From positions 44,900 through 108,899 of the forward strand of contig DASREE010000048.1 of NCBI GenBank assembly GCA_035652235.1: a DNA stretch of 64,000 nucleotides, in the 5' to 3' direction. The translations under genes and the position numbers were made by a program. Origin of the DNA: PALSA-612 sp035652235. Its GTDB lineage: Bacteria; Actinomycetota; Thermoleophilia; Gaiellales; Gaiellaceae. The stretch's first letter is position 1. Each line of letters begins with the position of its first letter. Positions 7,515-16,277 of this stretch are shown here, piece after piece. The notes below the pieces were generated by a model. The model made no database searches and was not told the origin of the DNA. It saw nothing but the letters and a program-made list of their open reading frames with translations.

Positions 7515-8251
7515 GGCCGCTCGTCCTCTGCTACCACGCCGTCTCGGACGGCTGGCCGCACCTGCTCGCCGTCCCGCCGGCCGCGCTCGAGGAGCAGCTC
7601 GAAGCGCTCCTGCGGCGAGGCTACCGGGCCGTCCGCGCGCAGGAGGTGCTGGCGGGCCGCGGGCGGCTGCTGCACGTCACCTTCGACGACGCGTTCGCGA
7701 GCGTGGGGAACGCGCTCCCGCTCCTGGAGCGGCTCGCCGTCCCCGCGACCGTCTTCGCCTGCCCCGCCTTCGCCGGCGACGGGCGGCCGCTCGATCTGCC
7801 CGAGCTGGCGGACGAGGTCGCCTCGCGGCCCCACGAGCTCGCGACGATGAACTGGGACGACCTGCGCGCCCTCGCCGGGGAGGGCGTGGAGGTGGGAGCG
7901 CACTCGGTCTCGCACCGGCACCTGTGCGAGCTGGCCGACGAGGAGCTCGCCCGCGAGCTTCGCGACTCGCGCCGGCGGATCGAGGACGAGCTCGGCCGGC
8001 CCTGCCTGCTCCTCGCCTACCCGTACGGCGAGCACGACGACCGCGTCCGGGCCGCGGCGCGCGCGGCCGGCTTCGAGGCCGCCTTCGGGCTGCAGCCGCG
8101 CGACTGCAGCTGGTCGGACGCCTTCCGGCTGCCCCGGGTCGGCATCTGGCGGGGGGAGGGCTCCGCGGTCGTCGCCTTCAAGACCTCGCCGCTCGGGCGC
8201 TCCCGGCCGGTGACGGCGCTACGGCGCGCTCGCGACCGTCTGGCGCAGTGA
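7511..8251 (+). CDS. Polysaccharide deacetylase family protein (NodB fold)
   Basis: A 246-residue carbohydrate esterase family 4-type protein without signal peptide. It has VLCYHAVSD at the N-terminus, the metal/catalytic motif 1 as TFDDAF (usually TFDDG) near residue 58, motif 2 HSVSHRHL near 134 (HxxxH zinc ligands) and LAYPYGEHDD near 171. Expected activity is removal of N-acetyl or similar groups from a cell-surface glycan; with no signal peptide it may act on a lipid-linked or cytoplasmic precursor. The convergent epimerase gene overlaps its 3' end by 33 bases and could belong to the same surface-polysaccharide pathway. Confidence 0.85.
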   Translation: MRPLVLCYHAVSDGWPHLLAVPPAALEEQLEALLRRGYRAVRAQEVLAGRGRLLHVTFDDAFASVGNALPLLERLAVPATVFACPAFAGDGRPLDLPELADEVASRPHELATMNWDDLRALAGEGVEVGAHSVSHRHLCELADEELARELRDSRRRIEDELGRPCLLLAYPYGEHDDRVRAAARAAGFEAAFGLQPRDCSWSDAFRLPRVGIWRGEGSAVVAFKTSPLGRSRPVTALRRARDRLAQ

Positions 8252-9223
8252 GCCGACGACGTCCTCGAGGATCTGCTCGAGCGGGATGGTCGGCTGCCAG
8301 CCGATCGCCTCGCGGATCTTGTCGATCGCGGGCTCGCGGTGCAGCACGTCCTCGATGCCGAGGCCGTACACCTGCTCGTAGGGCACGAACACGAGCTCCG
8401 AGTCGGACTGTGTCAGCTCGAGGATGCGCCGGGCGAGGTCGAGCATGCGGATCGGCTCGCTCGAGCCGACGTTGAAGATCTCTCCCGAGATGGAGCGCGC
8501 CTGCATCAGGGACACGAGCGCCCGGATCGTGTCGCGGACGTGGCAGAACGAGCGGGTCTGCGTCCCGTCGCCGTGCACCTCGAGCGGGGCGCCGGCGAGC
8601 GCGGCGGCGATGAAGCGGGGGATGACCATGCCGTACTGCCCGCTCTGGCCGGGGCCGACCGTGTTGAACAGGCGGACGATCACGCAGTCGAGCCCGCGCT
8701 CCAGGTGGTACGCGAGCGCCAGGAACTCGTCCATCGCCTTCGAGTCGGCGTACAGCCACCGCTTCTCGGTCGTCGGTCCGTACACGCGGCGGTCGTCCTC
8801 GGACAGTGGCCGCTCCTCCCGGTGGTCGCCGTAGACCTCCGAGCTGGAGGCGATGAGCACGCGCTTGCCGAAGCGCGAGCAGCAGTCGAGCACCGTCTCC
8901 GTGCCCTGCACGTTGGTGACCATCGTGTGCACCGGCTGCTCCACGATCAGGCGCACGCCGACGGCGGCGGCGAGGTGGTAGACGACGTCGCACTTGTGCA
9001 CGAGCTCGTTGACCACCGCCTCCTTCAGCACCGAGTCGACGACCAGGTGGAAGGCGTCGTGCCTGCGCAGCCGCTCGACGTTGTCGAGCGAGCCGGTGGA
9101 GAGGTCGTCGAGGGCGTACACCTCGGCGCCCTCGTCGAGCAGCAGCTCGCACAGGTGGGCCCCGATGAACCCGGCTCCGCCCGTGACGAGCGCCTTCGTC
9201 CGCCTCTCGCCGGCCTCGTCCAC
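8219..9223 (-). CDS. NAD-dependent sugar-nucleotide epimerase/dehydratase
   Basis: An extended short-chain dehydrogenase of 334 residues. The nucleotide-binding loop VTGGAGFIGAHLCELL is at about residue 12, ASSSEVYG carries the catalytic Ser, and YADSKAMDE supplies the catalytic Tyr-x3-Lys; GDGTQTRSFCHVRDT is the late substrate motif. It resembles UDP-glucose 4-epimerases and UDP-glucuronate decarboxylases; I cannot tell which. GTG 9223 is chosen because it places the Rossmann motif correctly and a TACGCT box lies 7 bases upstream on the minus strand. Likely role: nucleotide-sugar supply for surface polysaccharide. Confidence 0.87.
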   Translation of the reverse strand: MDEAGERRTKALVTGGAGFIGAHLCELLLDEGAEVYALDDLSTGSLDNVERLRRHDAFHLVVDSVLKEAVVNELVHKCDVVYHLAAAVGVRLIVEQPVHTMVTNVQGTETVLDCCSRFGKRVLIASSSEVYGDHREERPLSEDDRRVYGPTTEKRWLYADSKAMDEFLALAYHLERGLDCVIVRLFNTVGPGQSGQYGMVIPRFIAAALAGAPLEVHGDGTQTRSFCHVRDTIRALVSLMQARSISGEIFNVGSSEPIRMLDLARRILELTQSDSELVFVPYEQVYGLGIEDVLHREPAIDKIREAIGWQPTIPLEQILEDVVGSLRQTVASAP

Positions 9224-9458
9224 GGGTGGCAGCGTACAGCCTGGGTCAGCTGGGACTCCGCCGGGCTCCCGCGCGACCGCGCGGGCCGAGCCGGCTCCCG
9301 CGCGAGACGACGCTGCCGCGAGGCCTCCGCGGGGGGCGCCGGCACGTCCGCCGGGCCGTGTCTGCCGCCCCCGGCAGGTTGGGTAACATGGCTCCTGTCC
9401 TTGCCGACGGGCTCGAGGGAACGAGGTTCTGGGTCCGGGCAGAAAGGGGTTGTCGGGG

Positions 9459-11981
9459 TTGTTCGAACGGTTCACAGAGCGCGCTCGCCAGGTCGTCGTC
9501 CTCGCGCAGGACGAGGCGCGTGCGCTGAAGCACAACTACATCGGCACCGAGCACATCCTCCTCGGCCTGCTGCGCGAGGAGGAGGGTCTGGCGGCGCGCG
9601 TGCTGGAGTCGCTGGACATCACCGTGGAGGAGGTGCGCGCGCAGGTCGCGCGCATCGTCGGCCAGGGCGACGAGGTGACGACGGGTCAGATCCCCTTCAC
9701 CCCGCGCGCGAAAAAGGTCCTCGAGCTCGCGCTCCGCGAGGCGCTCTCGCTGGGCCACAACTACATCGGCACCGAGCACATCCTGCTCGGGCTCGTGCGT
9801 GAGAACGAGGGCGTCGCCGCGAGGATCCTGCTCGACTTCGACGCCGACGCCGAGAAGATCCGCAACGAGATCATCCGCATGCTCTCCGGCCCCGGGCGCC
9901 GCCAGCAGGGGCAGGTGCCCGCCGGCGAGAAGTCGAAGAGCTCGAAGCTCCTCGACCAGTTCGGCCGCAACCTCACCCGCCAGGCCTCCGAGGGGAAGCT
10001 CGACCCGGTCGTCGGGCGGCAGACCGAGATCGAGCGCGTGATGCAGATCCTCTCGCGCCGCACGAAGAACAACCCGGTGCTGATCGGCGAGCCGGGCGTC
10101 GGCAAGACCGCCGTCGTCGAGGGGCTCGCCCAGCGCATCGCCTCCGGGCAGGTGCCGGAGCTGCTCAAGGGCAAGCAGATCTACACGCTCGACCTGGCGG
10201 CGCTCGTCGCCGGCTCGAAGTACCGGGGCGAGTTCGAGGAGCGCCTGAAGAAGGTGATGAAGGAGATCACCCAGCGGGGCGACATCATCCTGTTCATCGA
10301 CGAGCTGCACAACCTGGTCGGCGCGGGCGCGGCCGAGGGCGCGATCGACGCCGCGTCGATCCTCAAGCCGGCCCTCGCCCGCGGCGAGCTGCAGACGATC
10401 GGCGCGACCACGCTGGACGAGTACCGCAAGTACCTGGAGCGGGACGCGGCGCTCGAGCGCCGCTTCCAGCAGATCCGCGTCGACGAGCCGTCGGTGGACG
10501 ACACGATCCAGATCCTGCGCGGTCTGCGCGACCGCTACGAGGCGCACCACCGGGTCAAGATCACAGACGAGGCGCTGCACTCCGCGGCGACGCTGGCCGA
10601 CCGCTACATCCAGGACCGGCACCTCCCGGACAAGGCGATCGACCTGATCGACGAGGCTGCATCGCGCATGCGCATCCGCACGATGACGGCGCCGCCGCGC
10701 TACCGCGAGCTGGAGGAGGAGATCGAGAGGGTCCGCAAAGAGAAGGAAGACGCGATCGAGGCCCAGGAGTTCGAGAAGGCGGCCAGCCTGCGCGACAAGG
10801 AGCGCAAGCTGACGCAGAAGAAGCGCGAGCTCGAGGAGCAGTGGCACTCCAGCGAGTCGGAGGAGCAGCCGGAGATCGGCGAGGAGGAGATCGCGGACGT
10901 CGTCTCCATGTGGACGGGCATTCCGGTCTTCAAGCTCACCGAGGCGGAGACGCAGAAGCTGATCCGGATGGAGGACGAGCTGCACAAGCGCGTCATTGGC
11001 CAGCACGAGGCGATCGTGGCCGTGTCCAAGTCGATTCGCCGGGCGCGGGCGGGCATCAAGGACCCGAAGCGCCCGACCGGCTCGTTCATCTTCCTCGGCC
11101 CGTCGGGCGTGGGCAAGACCGAGCTCGCCCGCACGCTCGCCGAGTTCCTGTTCGGCGACGAGGACGCGATGATCCAGGTCGACATGTCGGAGTACATGGA
11201 GAAGCACTCCGTTTCCCGGCTGGTCGGCTCGCCGCCCGGCTACATCGGCTACGACGAGGGCGGGCAGCTGACCGAGGCGGTGCGCCGCAAGCCCTACTCG
11301 GTGCTGCTCCTCGACGAGATCGAGAAGGCCCACCCCGACGTCTTCAACATCCTGCTCCAGATCCTGGAGGACGGACGGCTGACGGACGCGCAGGGCCGCA
11401 AGGTCGACTTCCGGAACACGATCGTGATCATGACCTCCAACATCGGCGCCGGCGCGATCTCCAAGAACCAGACGCTCGGGTTCTCGGTCGGCGACGAGGG
11501 CGGCTTGTCCTACGAGGACATGAAGGACCGGGTCATGGGCGAGCTGAAGAAGGTGTTCCGCCCGGAGCTGCTCAACCGCATCGACGAGGTGATCGTCTTC
11601 CACAAGCTGACGAAGGAAGAGATCATGGAGATCGTCGATCTGCTGATGAAGCGGGTGCGCGAGCAGATGGCGGTCCACGAGGTGGCCGTCGAGCTGACGA
11701 CCGCCGCCAAGGAGATGCTCGTCGAGCGTGGCTACGACCCGGCCATGGGCGCCCGCCCGCTGCGGCGCGCGATCCAGCGGCACATCGAGGATCCGCTCGC
11801 CGACTTCGTGCTCATGTCGGAGCTCGAGCCGGGCTCGACCATCCTTGTCGATCGCAAGGAGGGGGAGGAGGAGGTCGACATCACGGTCATCGCGGGCCCC
11901 GAGAAGCGCGAGCCGGTCACCGTGCCGGCCGACTCGGGTGAGCCGCAGGGCGACGACGGCGAAGGGCCAGCCGAGTCGTAG
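9459..11981 (+). CDS. clpC: ATP-dependent Clp protease ATPase subunit ClpC
   Basis: AAA+ unfoldase that feeds ClpP. The 840-residue protein shows two N-terminal Clp repeats, each with HNYIGTEHILLGL (about residues 26 and 101), AAA-1 Walker A GEPGVGKT near 210, a UVR segment with QEFEKAASLRDKERKL near 430, AAA-2 Walker A GPSGVGKTELA near 548 and a ClpP-binding C-terminal region. I choose TTG 9459 (reads M-F-E-R-F-T, the family start); TTG 9450 is also in frame but abuts the AGAAAGGGG ribosome site with no spacing. A TAACAT box at 9384-9389 may be its -10. No CtsR/McsAB genes accompany it. Confidence 0.96.
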   Translation: MFERFTERARQVVVLAQDEARALKHNYIGTEHILLGLLREEEGLAARVLESLDITVEEVRAQVARIVGQGDEVTTGQIPFTPRAKKVLELALREALSLGHNYIGTEHILLGLVRENEGVAARILLDFDADAEKIRNEIIRMLSGPGRRQQGQVPAGEKSKSSKLLDQFGRNLTRQASEGKLDPVVGRQTEIERVMQILSRRTKNNPVLIGEPGVGKTAVVEGLAQRIASGQVPELLKGKQIYTLDLAALVAGSKYRGEFEERLKKVMKEITQRGDIILFIDELHNLVGAGAAEGAIDAASILKPALARGELQTIGATTLDEYRKYLERDAALERRFQQIRVDEPSVDDTIQILRGLRDRYEAHHRVKITDEALHSAATLADRYIQDRHLPDKAIDLIDEAASRMRIRTMTAPPRYRELEEEIERVRKEKEDAIEAQEFEKAASLRDKERKLTQKKRELEEQWHSSESEEQPEIGEEEIADVVSMWTGIPVFKLTEAETQKLIRMEDELHKRVIGQHEAIVAVSKSIRRARAGIKDPKRPTGSFIFLGPSGVGKTELARTLAEFLFGDEDAMIQVDMSEYMEKHSVSRLVGSPPGYIGYDEGGQLTEAVRRKPYSVLLLDEIEKAHPDVFNILLQILEDGRLTDAQGRKVDFRNTIVIMTSNIGAGAISKNQTLGFSVGDEGGLSYEDMKDRVMGELKKVFRPELLNRIDEVIVFHKLTKEEIMEIVDLLMKRVREQMAVHEVAVELTTAAKEMLVERGYDPAMGARPLRRAIQRHIEDPLADFVLMSELEPGSTILVDRKEGEEEVDITVIAGPEKREPVTVPADSGEPQGDDGEGPAES

Positions 11982-12229
11982 GGCGCCCCGCGCGGTCGGT
12001 CGGCGCGCTGAAGTGGGCCGCGGCTCCTGCGCTGTCCCGCACCGTCCGCAAGCGCGGCTGTCTCGTCGATGCGGGCCGGCTCACGGCGCGAGCCACCCCG
12101 CATACGCCCCGCGGGTCGGGGACGCAGCCCGAGGGCTCGCCTGGGCCGGCGAGGCAGGGGAGCTGTGTCTTCGTGTCGACCGGCGTGACCAGGCCGAGCG
12201 CGGCCTCGTATCCGCGATACGCTCGGCTC

Positions 12230-12685
12230 GTGGGCGTGACGATCCGGCACGTGCAGCCCTCCGACTACGGCCGGGTCATCCAGCACGTGAACGCGTGGTG
12301 GGGCGGGCGGGAGATGGCGCCGCTTCTGCCGCGGCTCTTCTTCATCCACTTCGAGGGCACGAGCTACGTCGCCGAGCGCGAGGACGGCACCCTCGCCGGC
12401 TTCCTCATCGGCTTCCTCTCGCAGACGAACACGGACGAGGCCTACGTGCACTTCGTCGGCGTCGCGCCCGACCTGCGCGGCACCGGGCTGGGGCGGCGGC
12501 TCTACGAGCGCTTCTTCGCCGCGGCTCGCGCACACGGGCGCAGCATCGTCCGCTGCGTCACCTCGCCGGCCAACGCCGACGCGCTCGCCTTCCACGAGGC
12601 GATGGGCTTCGAGGTGGAGACGGTCGCCGACGACTACGACGGCACCGGGGAGGCGCGGGCGCTCCTCGTCAAGCGCCTCGCCTGA
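12230..12685 (+). CDS. GNAT-family N-acetyltransferase
   Basis: A 151-residue acetyl-CoA-dependent acetyltransferase. Motif A is VAPDLRGTGLGRRLYERF with the pyrophosphate-binding RGTGLG, preceded by the VHFVGV strand; NADALAFHEAMGFEV is motif B. Substrate unknown. I start it at GTG 12230, 19 codons after the first possible start, because TACGCT (12218-12223) stands exactly 6 bases before it, and the extension is compositionally poor. It sits between clpC and radA, where firmicutes have no such gene. The 248 bases between clpC and this start contain no other frame I would defend. Confidence 0.85.
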   Translation: MGVTIRHVQPSDYGRVIQHVNAWWGGREMAPLLPRLFFIHFEGTSYVAEREDGTLAGFLIGFLSQTNTDEAYVHFVGVAPDLRGTGLGRRLYERFFAAARAHGRSIVRCVTSPANADALAFHEAMGFEVETVADDYDGTGEARALLVKRLA

Positions 12686-12786
12686 TCGCTGTCGGGAGGC
12701 TTCCGCCACCTCGCCGCCGCCGATCGTCACGCTCTCGTCACAGCGCGGCGGCGGCCGCCGTCGGACCGCGCCTGTACGGTGGCCGG

Positions 12787-14136
12787 GTGGCGAAGGTCGC
12801 GGTCGTGCACGCCTGCTCCGAGTGCGGCTACCAGTCGCCGCGCTGGTTCGGGCGCTGCCCCGGCTGCGGCACCTTCGGCTCGCTGGCGGAGGAGACGGTC
12901 GGGCCTGCCCCTGCCGCCGCCCGCCCGCTGCGACCGCTCCTGCGCCTGGCCGAGGTGGAGGCGGAGGAGGCGGACCGGATCCCGACCGGCGTGCCGGAGC
13001 TCGACCGCGTGCTCGGCGGCGGCCTCGTTCCCGCCTCGCTCGTGCTCGTCGGCGGCGAGCCCGGCGTCGGCAAGTCGACGCTGCTTCTGACCGCGCTCCG
13101 CTCGATCAGCGAGACGCGCACGAGCCTGCTCGTGACCGGCGAGGAGTCGGCCGCGCAGGTGAAGCTGCGCGCCGACCGGCTCGGCGGCCCGGCGGCCGTC
13201 GACATCCTCGCCGAGACCGAGCTCGAGGCTGTGTGTGCGACGCTGGAGCGCGAGCGGCCGGCCGTGTGCGTGATCGACTCGGTGCAGACGCTCTACTCCG
13301 CCGAGCTCGGCTCGGCCCCCGGGTCGGTCGCCCAGGTGCGCGAGGCGGCCGCCAGGCTCCTGCGCGTGGCGAAGGAGGCGGAGGTCGCCGTCTTCCTCGT
13401 CGGGCACGTGACCAAGGACGGCGCCGTCGCGGGCCCGCGCGTCCTCGAGCATCTCGTCGACTGCGTGCTCCAGTTCGAGGGCGACCGCTACCGCGAGCAT
13501 CGCATCCTGCGGGCGGTGAAGAACCGCTTCGGTTCGACGAACGAGCTCGCCGTGTTCGAGATGACGGGATCCGGGCTCGTCGGCGTTCCCGACCCGTCGC
13601 GCCTGTTCGGGCGCGCGGTCGCGGGCGAAGTCGGCTCCGCGGTCGCCTGCGCGCTCGAGGGGACGCGGCCGATGCTGCTCGAGATCCAGGCGCTCGTCAG
13701 CCCGACCGACCTCGCGATGCCCCGGCGGGTCGCGACCGGCGTCGACCCGAGGCGCCTCGCCATGATCGTCGCCGTCCTCGCGCGCCACGCCAAGCTCCCG
13801 CTCGGGCAGGCCGACGTGTTCGTCAACGTCGCGGGCGGCGTGCGCGTGGACGAGCCCGGAGCGGACCTGGCCGTCGCGCTCGCCATCGCCTCGGCGGCGA
13901 GAGGGACGCCCGTCCGCGAAGCGGCGGCCGCCTTCGGAGAGATCGGCCTCACCGGCCGCCTGCGCGCCGCCACACAGGCAGAGCGGCGGCTCGAAGAGTG
14001 CGCGAAGCTCGGCGTGACGTCCGTGCTCGCGCCTGAGGGGACACCTCCGCGGGCCGGGCTGGAGGTGCTCGAGTCGGAGACGATCAGGAGCGTGATCGCG
14101 ACCGGCCTCGAGGCCGCGGCCACGGAGACGCGCTAG
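12787..14136 (+). CDS. radA: DNA repair protein RadA (Sms)
   Basis: Branch-migration ATPase of recombinational repair. The 449-residue protein has the N-terminal zinc finger CSECG/CPGCG (residues 10-28), RecA-like core with Walker A GGEPGVGKST near 92, the RadA-specific KNRFGS near 244 and a C-terminal Lon-protease-like domain with GGVRVDEPGADLAVALA. GTG 12787 is selected over a long upstream frame because TACGGT (12775-12780) lies 6 bases before it and the zinc finger follows at once. In many actinobacteria and firmicutes disA comes next; here carD follows directly after a 150-base regulatory gap. Confidence 0.95.
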   Translation: MAKVAVVHACSECGYQSPRWFGRCPGCGTFGSLAEETVGPAPAAARPLRPLLRLAEVEAEEADRIPTGVPELDRVLGGGLVPASLVLVGGEPGVGKSTLLLTALRSISETRTSLLVTGEESAAQVKLRADRLGGPAAVDILAETELEAVCATLERERPAVCVIDSVQTLYSAELGSAPGSVAQVREAAARLLRVAKEAEVAVFLVGHVTKDGAVAGPRVLEHLVDCVLQFEGDRYREHRILRAVKNRFGSTNELAVFEMTGSGLVGVPDPSRLFGRAVAGEVGSAVACALEGTRPMLLEIQALVSPTDLAMPRRVATGVDPRRLAMIVAVLARHAKLPLGQADVFVNVAGGVRVDEPGADLAVALAIASAARGTPVREAAAAFGEIGLTGRLRAATQAERRLEECAKLGVTSVLAPEGTPPRAGLEVLESETIRSVIATGLEAAATETR

Positions 14137-14147
14137 TCGCCGACGAG

Positions 14148-14182
14148 CAGGGATTTTCGCTCACGACTCCCGAAAATCCCTG
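14148..14182. repeat. 12-bp perfect inverted repeat upstream of the carD promoter
   Basis: CAGGGATTTTCG (14148-14159) and CGAAAATCCCTG (14171-14182) are exact reverse complements separated by 11 bases. No T tract follows on either strand, so it is not a standard intrinsic terminator for radA. It ends 5 bases before the carD -35, with half-site centres 23 bp apart, about two helical turns, as expected for a dimeric DNA-binding protein. Confidence 0.75.
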
Positions 14183-14187
14183 GAAAG

Positions 14188-14217
14188 TTGGCTTATTTAA
14201 GCCATTTCCGGTATACT
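14188..14217 (+). promoter_or_regulatory. Strong predicted promoter of carD with palindromic spacer
   Basis: TTGGCT (14188-14193) and TATACT (14212-14217) with an 18-base spacer. A second inverted repeat, GGCTTA-TT-TAAGCC (14190-14203), overlaps the -35 and spacer and could be a repressor or activator site. Confidence 0.75.
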
Positions 14218-14226
14218 CGAGCCGTT

Positions 14227-14255
14227 CCGCCGGCGGCCACTTCGTCCGCCGGCGG
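14227..14255 (+). promoter_or_regulatory. Hairpin at the 5' end of the carD leader
   Basis: CCGCCGGCGG occurs twice (14227-14236 and 14246-14255); the copies are mutually complementary and would form a 10-bp GC stem closing a 9-base loop. With transcription expected to begin near 14224 the stem would sit at the very 5' end of the mRNA, where such structures protect transcripts. Confidence 0.5.
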
Positions 14256-14292
14256 CTTGGCGACTACGAACGTCGTGGGGAAGGGGGAGCGT

Positions 14293-14835
14293 TTGTACAA
14301 GGTCGGCGACAAGGTGGTGTATCCGCACCACGGTGCAGGCACGGTCGTCAAGAAGGAGGTGCGCGAGGTGCTCGGCGCGAAGCGCGAGTACATGACCATC
14401 CAGATCGCGCACAACGACATGATCGTGAACGTTCCGACCGAGAACGCGGAGCGGGTGGGGCTTCGGCGGGTGATCAGCGAGGAGATGGTCAACAAGGTCG
14501 TCAAGGCGCTGTCGGGGTCGGGCACGCAGATGCCGAAGAACTGGAACCGCCGCTTCAAGCACAACCGCGACAAGATGAAGACCGGGGACATCTTCGAGCT
14601 CGCGGAGGTCGTGCGGAACCTGTCGCTTCGCGATCACGAGAAGGGGCTCTCGACCGGCGAGAAGCAGATGTTCGTGAAGGCGAAGAAGATCCTCGCCAGC
14701 GAGCTCATGTACGCAAAGCAGATGGACGAGGAGCAGGCCGCCGCCTGGCTCGACGAGATTCTCGCGGGCATGGGCGCGAACGGTCGCAAGCGGGCGACCA
14801 AGCAGCACGTCGAGAGGGTCGCGGAGCCCGTCTAG
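14293..14835 (+). CDS. carD: CarD family RNA polymerase-binding transcription regulator
   Basis: CarD binds the RNA polymerase beta lobe and stabilises open complexes, notably at rRNA promoters. The 180-residue protein begins with the RID domain (YKVGDKVVYPHHGAGTVV, about residues 2-70) and ends with a helical DNA-binding domain containing NWNRRFKHN and the RDHEKGLSTGEKQMF segment, as in mycobacterial CarD. The start is TTG 14293 after AAGGGGGAG; an in-frame GTG at 14275 is an alternative and would put the ribosome site inside the gene. The downstream ispD begins 13 bases after the stop. Confidence 0.94.
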   Translation: MYKVGDKVVYPHHGAGTVVKKEVREVLGAKREYMTIQIAHNDMIVNVPTENAERVGLRRVISEEMVNKVVKALSGSGTQMPKNWNRRFKHNRDKMKTGDIFELAEVVRNLSLRDHEKGLSTGEKQMFVKAKKILASELMYAKQMDEEQAAAWLDEILAGMGANGRKRATKQHVERVAEPV

Positions 14836-14848
14836 AGGGCTCGTCCCC

Positions 14849-15529
14849 GTGAGCACCTGGGCGGTCCTCGTCGCGGCCGGCCGCGGCGAGCGGCTGGGCG
14901 GGGACCGCCCGAAGGCGTTCGCGCGCCTTGCCGGGAGGCCGCTCGTCGCCGAGAGCATCGAGCGGCTGGAGAGCTGCGAGTGGATCGACGCCGTCGTCGT
15001 CGTCGCTCCGGAGGGGTGGGAGGAGCCGGCCATCCTGGTCGCGGAGGAGCTCGGCTGCGCGAAGGTGACGGCGACCGTCACCGGCGGGGCGAGCCGCGCC
15101 GAGTCGGTGCGGCTCGGGGTGGCGGAGACGGCCGGGGACGCCGCCGTGCTGGTGGTGCACGACGCGGCCAGGCCGTTTCTCCCCGAGGCGGTGCTCGACC
15201 GCGTACTGACGGCACTCGGCGAGGGCTTCGACGGCGCCGTCCCGGGTCTGCCCGTCGTCGACACGGTGAAGCGCGTGCGCGGCCGGCTCGTCGCCGAGAC
15301 CCTGCCCCGGGCGGAACTCGTGGCGGTGCAGACGCCGCAGGCGTTCGCGGCCGACGTCCTGCGGGCGGCGCTCGCGGGGGACGTCGCCGCCGCCAGCGAC
15401 TGCGCCTCGCTCGTGGAGGCGCGCGGCGGCCGGGTCGCGGTCGTCGAGGGCGACCGCCGGCTGCTGAAGGTGACGACGCCGGAGGATCTCCGCCTCGTCG
15501 AGCGCTGGCTCGAGGACGAGCGGACATGA
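14849..15529 (+). CDS. ispD: 2-C-methyl-D-erythritol 4-phosphate cytidylyltransferase
   Basis: Third step of the MEP isoprenoid pathway: joins MEP to CTP. The 226-residue protein has the nucleotide-binding VLVAAGRGERLGGDRPKAF (residues 6-24), GGASRAESVRLG near 78, VHDAARPFL near 103 and the C-terminal TPQAF and KVTTPEDL motifs. Start GTG 14849. Its stop overlaps the ispF ATG (ATGA), so the two enzymes are translationally coupled, matching the common ispDF arrangement downstream of carD. Confidence 0.95.
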   Translation: MSTWAVLVAAGRGERLGGDRPKAFARLAGRPLVAESIERLESCEWIDAVVVVAPEGWEEPAILVAEELGCAKVTATVTGGASRAESVRLGVAETAGDAAVLVVHDAARPFLPEAVLDRVLTALGEGFDGAVPGLPVVDTVKRVRGRLVAETLPRAELVAVQTPQAFAADVLRAALAGDVAAASDCASLVEARGGRVAVVEGDRRLLKVTTPEDLRLVERWLEDERT

Positions 15530-16083
15530 CCGGGCGAGCCCCCGGGCGGTCCGGCGGGTCGCCGAGCTTGCTGACAGACTTGCGGCCTGTGCCTGATCCC
15601 GCCGAAGCCCAGCTGCGCGTCGGCCTCGGCGTCGACGCGCACGAGTTCGCCGAGGGCGTCCCGCTCGTGCTCGGCGGCGTCCGCTTCGACTCTCCCCGCG
15701 GGCTCGCCGGACACTCGGACGGCGACGTCCTCGCACACGCGCTGACGGACGCGCTGCTCGGGGCGGCGGGGCTCGGCGACATCGGCTCGCTCTTCCCTTC
15801 CGGCGACGAGCGCTTCCGCGGCGCCGACTCGCTCCACCTCCTCGCCGACGCGTACGCGCGCGTGCGCGCCGCCGGCTTCTCGCTCGTCAACGCCGACTGC
15901 GTCCTGATCGGCGAGGAGCCCCGGATCGCCGGCCGCCGGGACGAGATGCGGGCTCGACTGGCCGGCGCGCTCGGCGTCGAGCCGGCGCTCGTCGCCGTGC
16001 GGGCGACGACGACCGACGGGCTCGGATTCACGGGCCGGAAGGAGGGGCTCGCGGCCGAGGCGGTGGCGCTGCTCCGCCGCTGA
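15526..16083 (+). CDS. ispF: 2-C-methyl-D-erythritol 2,4-cyclodiphosphate synthase
   Basis: Cyclises CDP-ME-2-phosphate with loss of CMP in the MEP pathway. Zinc ligands are visible in VGLGVDAHEF (Asp-x-His) and in the His of GLAGHSDGDVLAHAL; GDIGSLFP, DCVLIGEEP and TTTDGLGFTGR are further family motifs. The coupled ATG at 15526 gives 185 residues with about 22 extra at the N-terminus; GTG 15589 would give 164, nearer the family's 157-160, so the start is uncertain. Homotrimer by family. It ends this operon; mutY is convergent after a 173-base gap. Confidence 0.92.
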   Translation: MTGRAPGRSGGSPSLLTDLRPVPDPAEAQLRVGLGVDAHEFAEGVPLVLGGVRFDSPRGLAGHSDGDVLAHALTDALLGAAGLGDIGSLFPSGDERFRGADSLHLLADAYARVRAAGFSLVNADCVLIGEEPRIAGRRDEMRARLAGALGVEPALVAVRATTTDGLGFTGRKEGLAAEAVALLRR

Positions 16084-16233
16084 GGCTCCGTCCTGGCGCG
16101 GGCCCTGTCCGGCGCCGATCGTCGTGCGCAGGCAGCTCGGGAAGTGCTTCGCCGCCGAGCGCACGCAAGCGTCGACCTGACGCTGCAGCTTCCGTCGGCG
16201 CGGTCAGCTGGGCGCGGCGAGGCCGCCGAATGG

Positions 16234-16277
16234 TCAGGCGGGAAGCCGCACGAGTCTCAGGCGGGAAGCCGCACGAG
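16234..16277. repeat. Tandem duplication of the mutY 3' end
   Basis: The 21-base sequence TCAGGCGGGAAGCCGCACGAG is present at 16234-16254 and 16257-16277 with 2 bases between. On the minus strand the inner copy encodes the last residues of MutY (LVRLPA) and its stop; the outer copy repeats these codons and the stop. It looks like a recent slippage duplication. Confidence 0.9.

Noticed and set aside
4880..8035. Minus-strand open frame of over 1000 codons across greA and lysS
   Set aside because: It is antisense to two certain genes, has very skewed Arg/Glu/Leu/Asp composition typical of a mirror frame in 70+% GC DNA, and no domain is recognisable.
9450..9458. TTG 9450 as clpC start
   Set aside because: It would have no spacing from the AGAAAGGGG ribosome site; TTG 9459 gives the family N-terminus MFERFT at proper distance.
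9246..11783. Minus-strand 845-codon open frame opposite clpC
   Set aside because: Pure antisense of the AAA+ gene; repetitive Leu-Val-Arg-Asp composition and no motif.
14148..14182. The radA-carD inverted repeat as an intrinsic terminator
   Set aside because: No T tract follows the stem in either direction and the stem contains A/T-rich arms; operator is the better reading.
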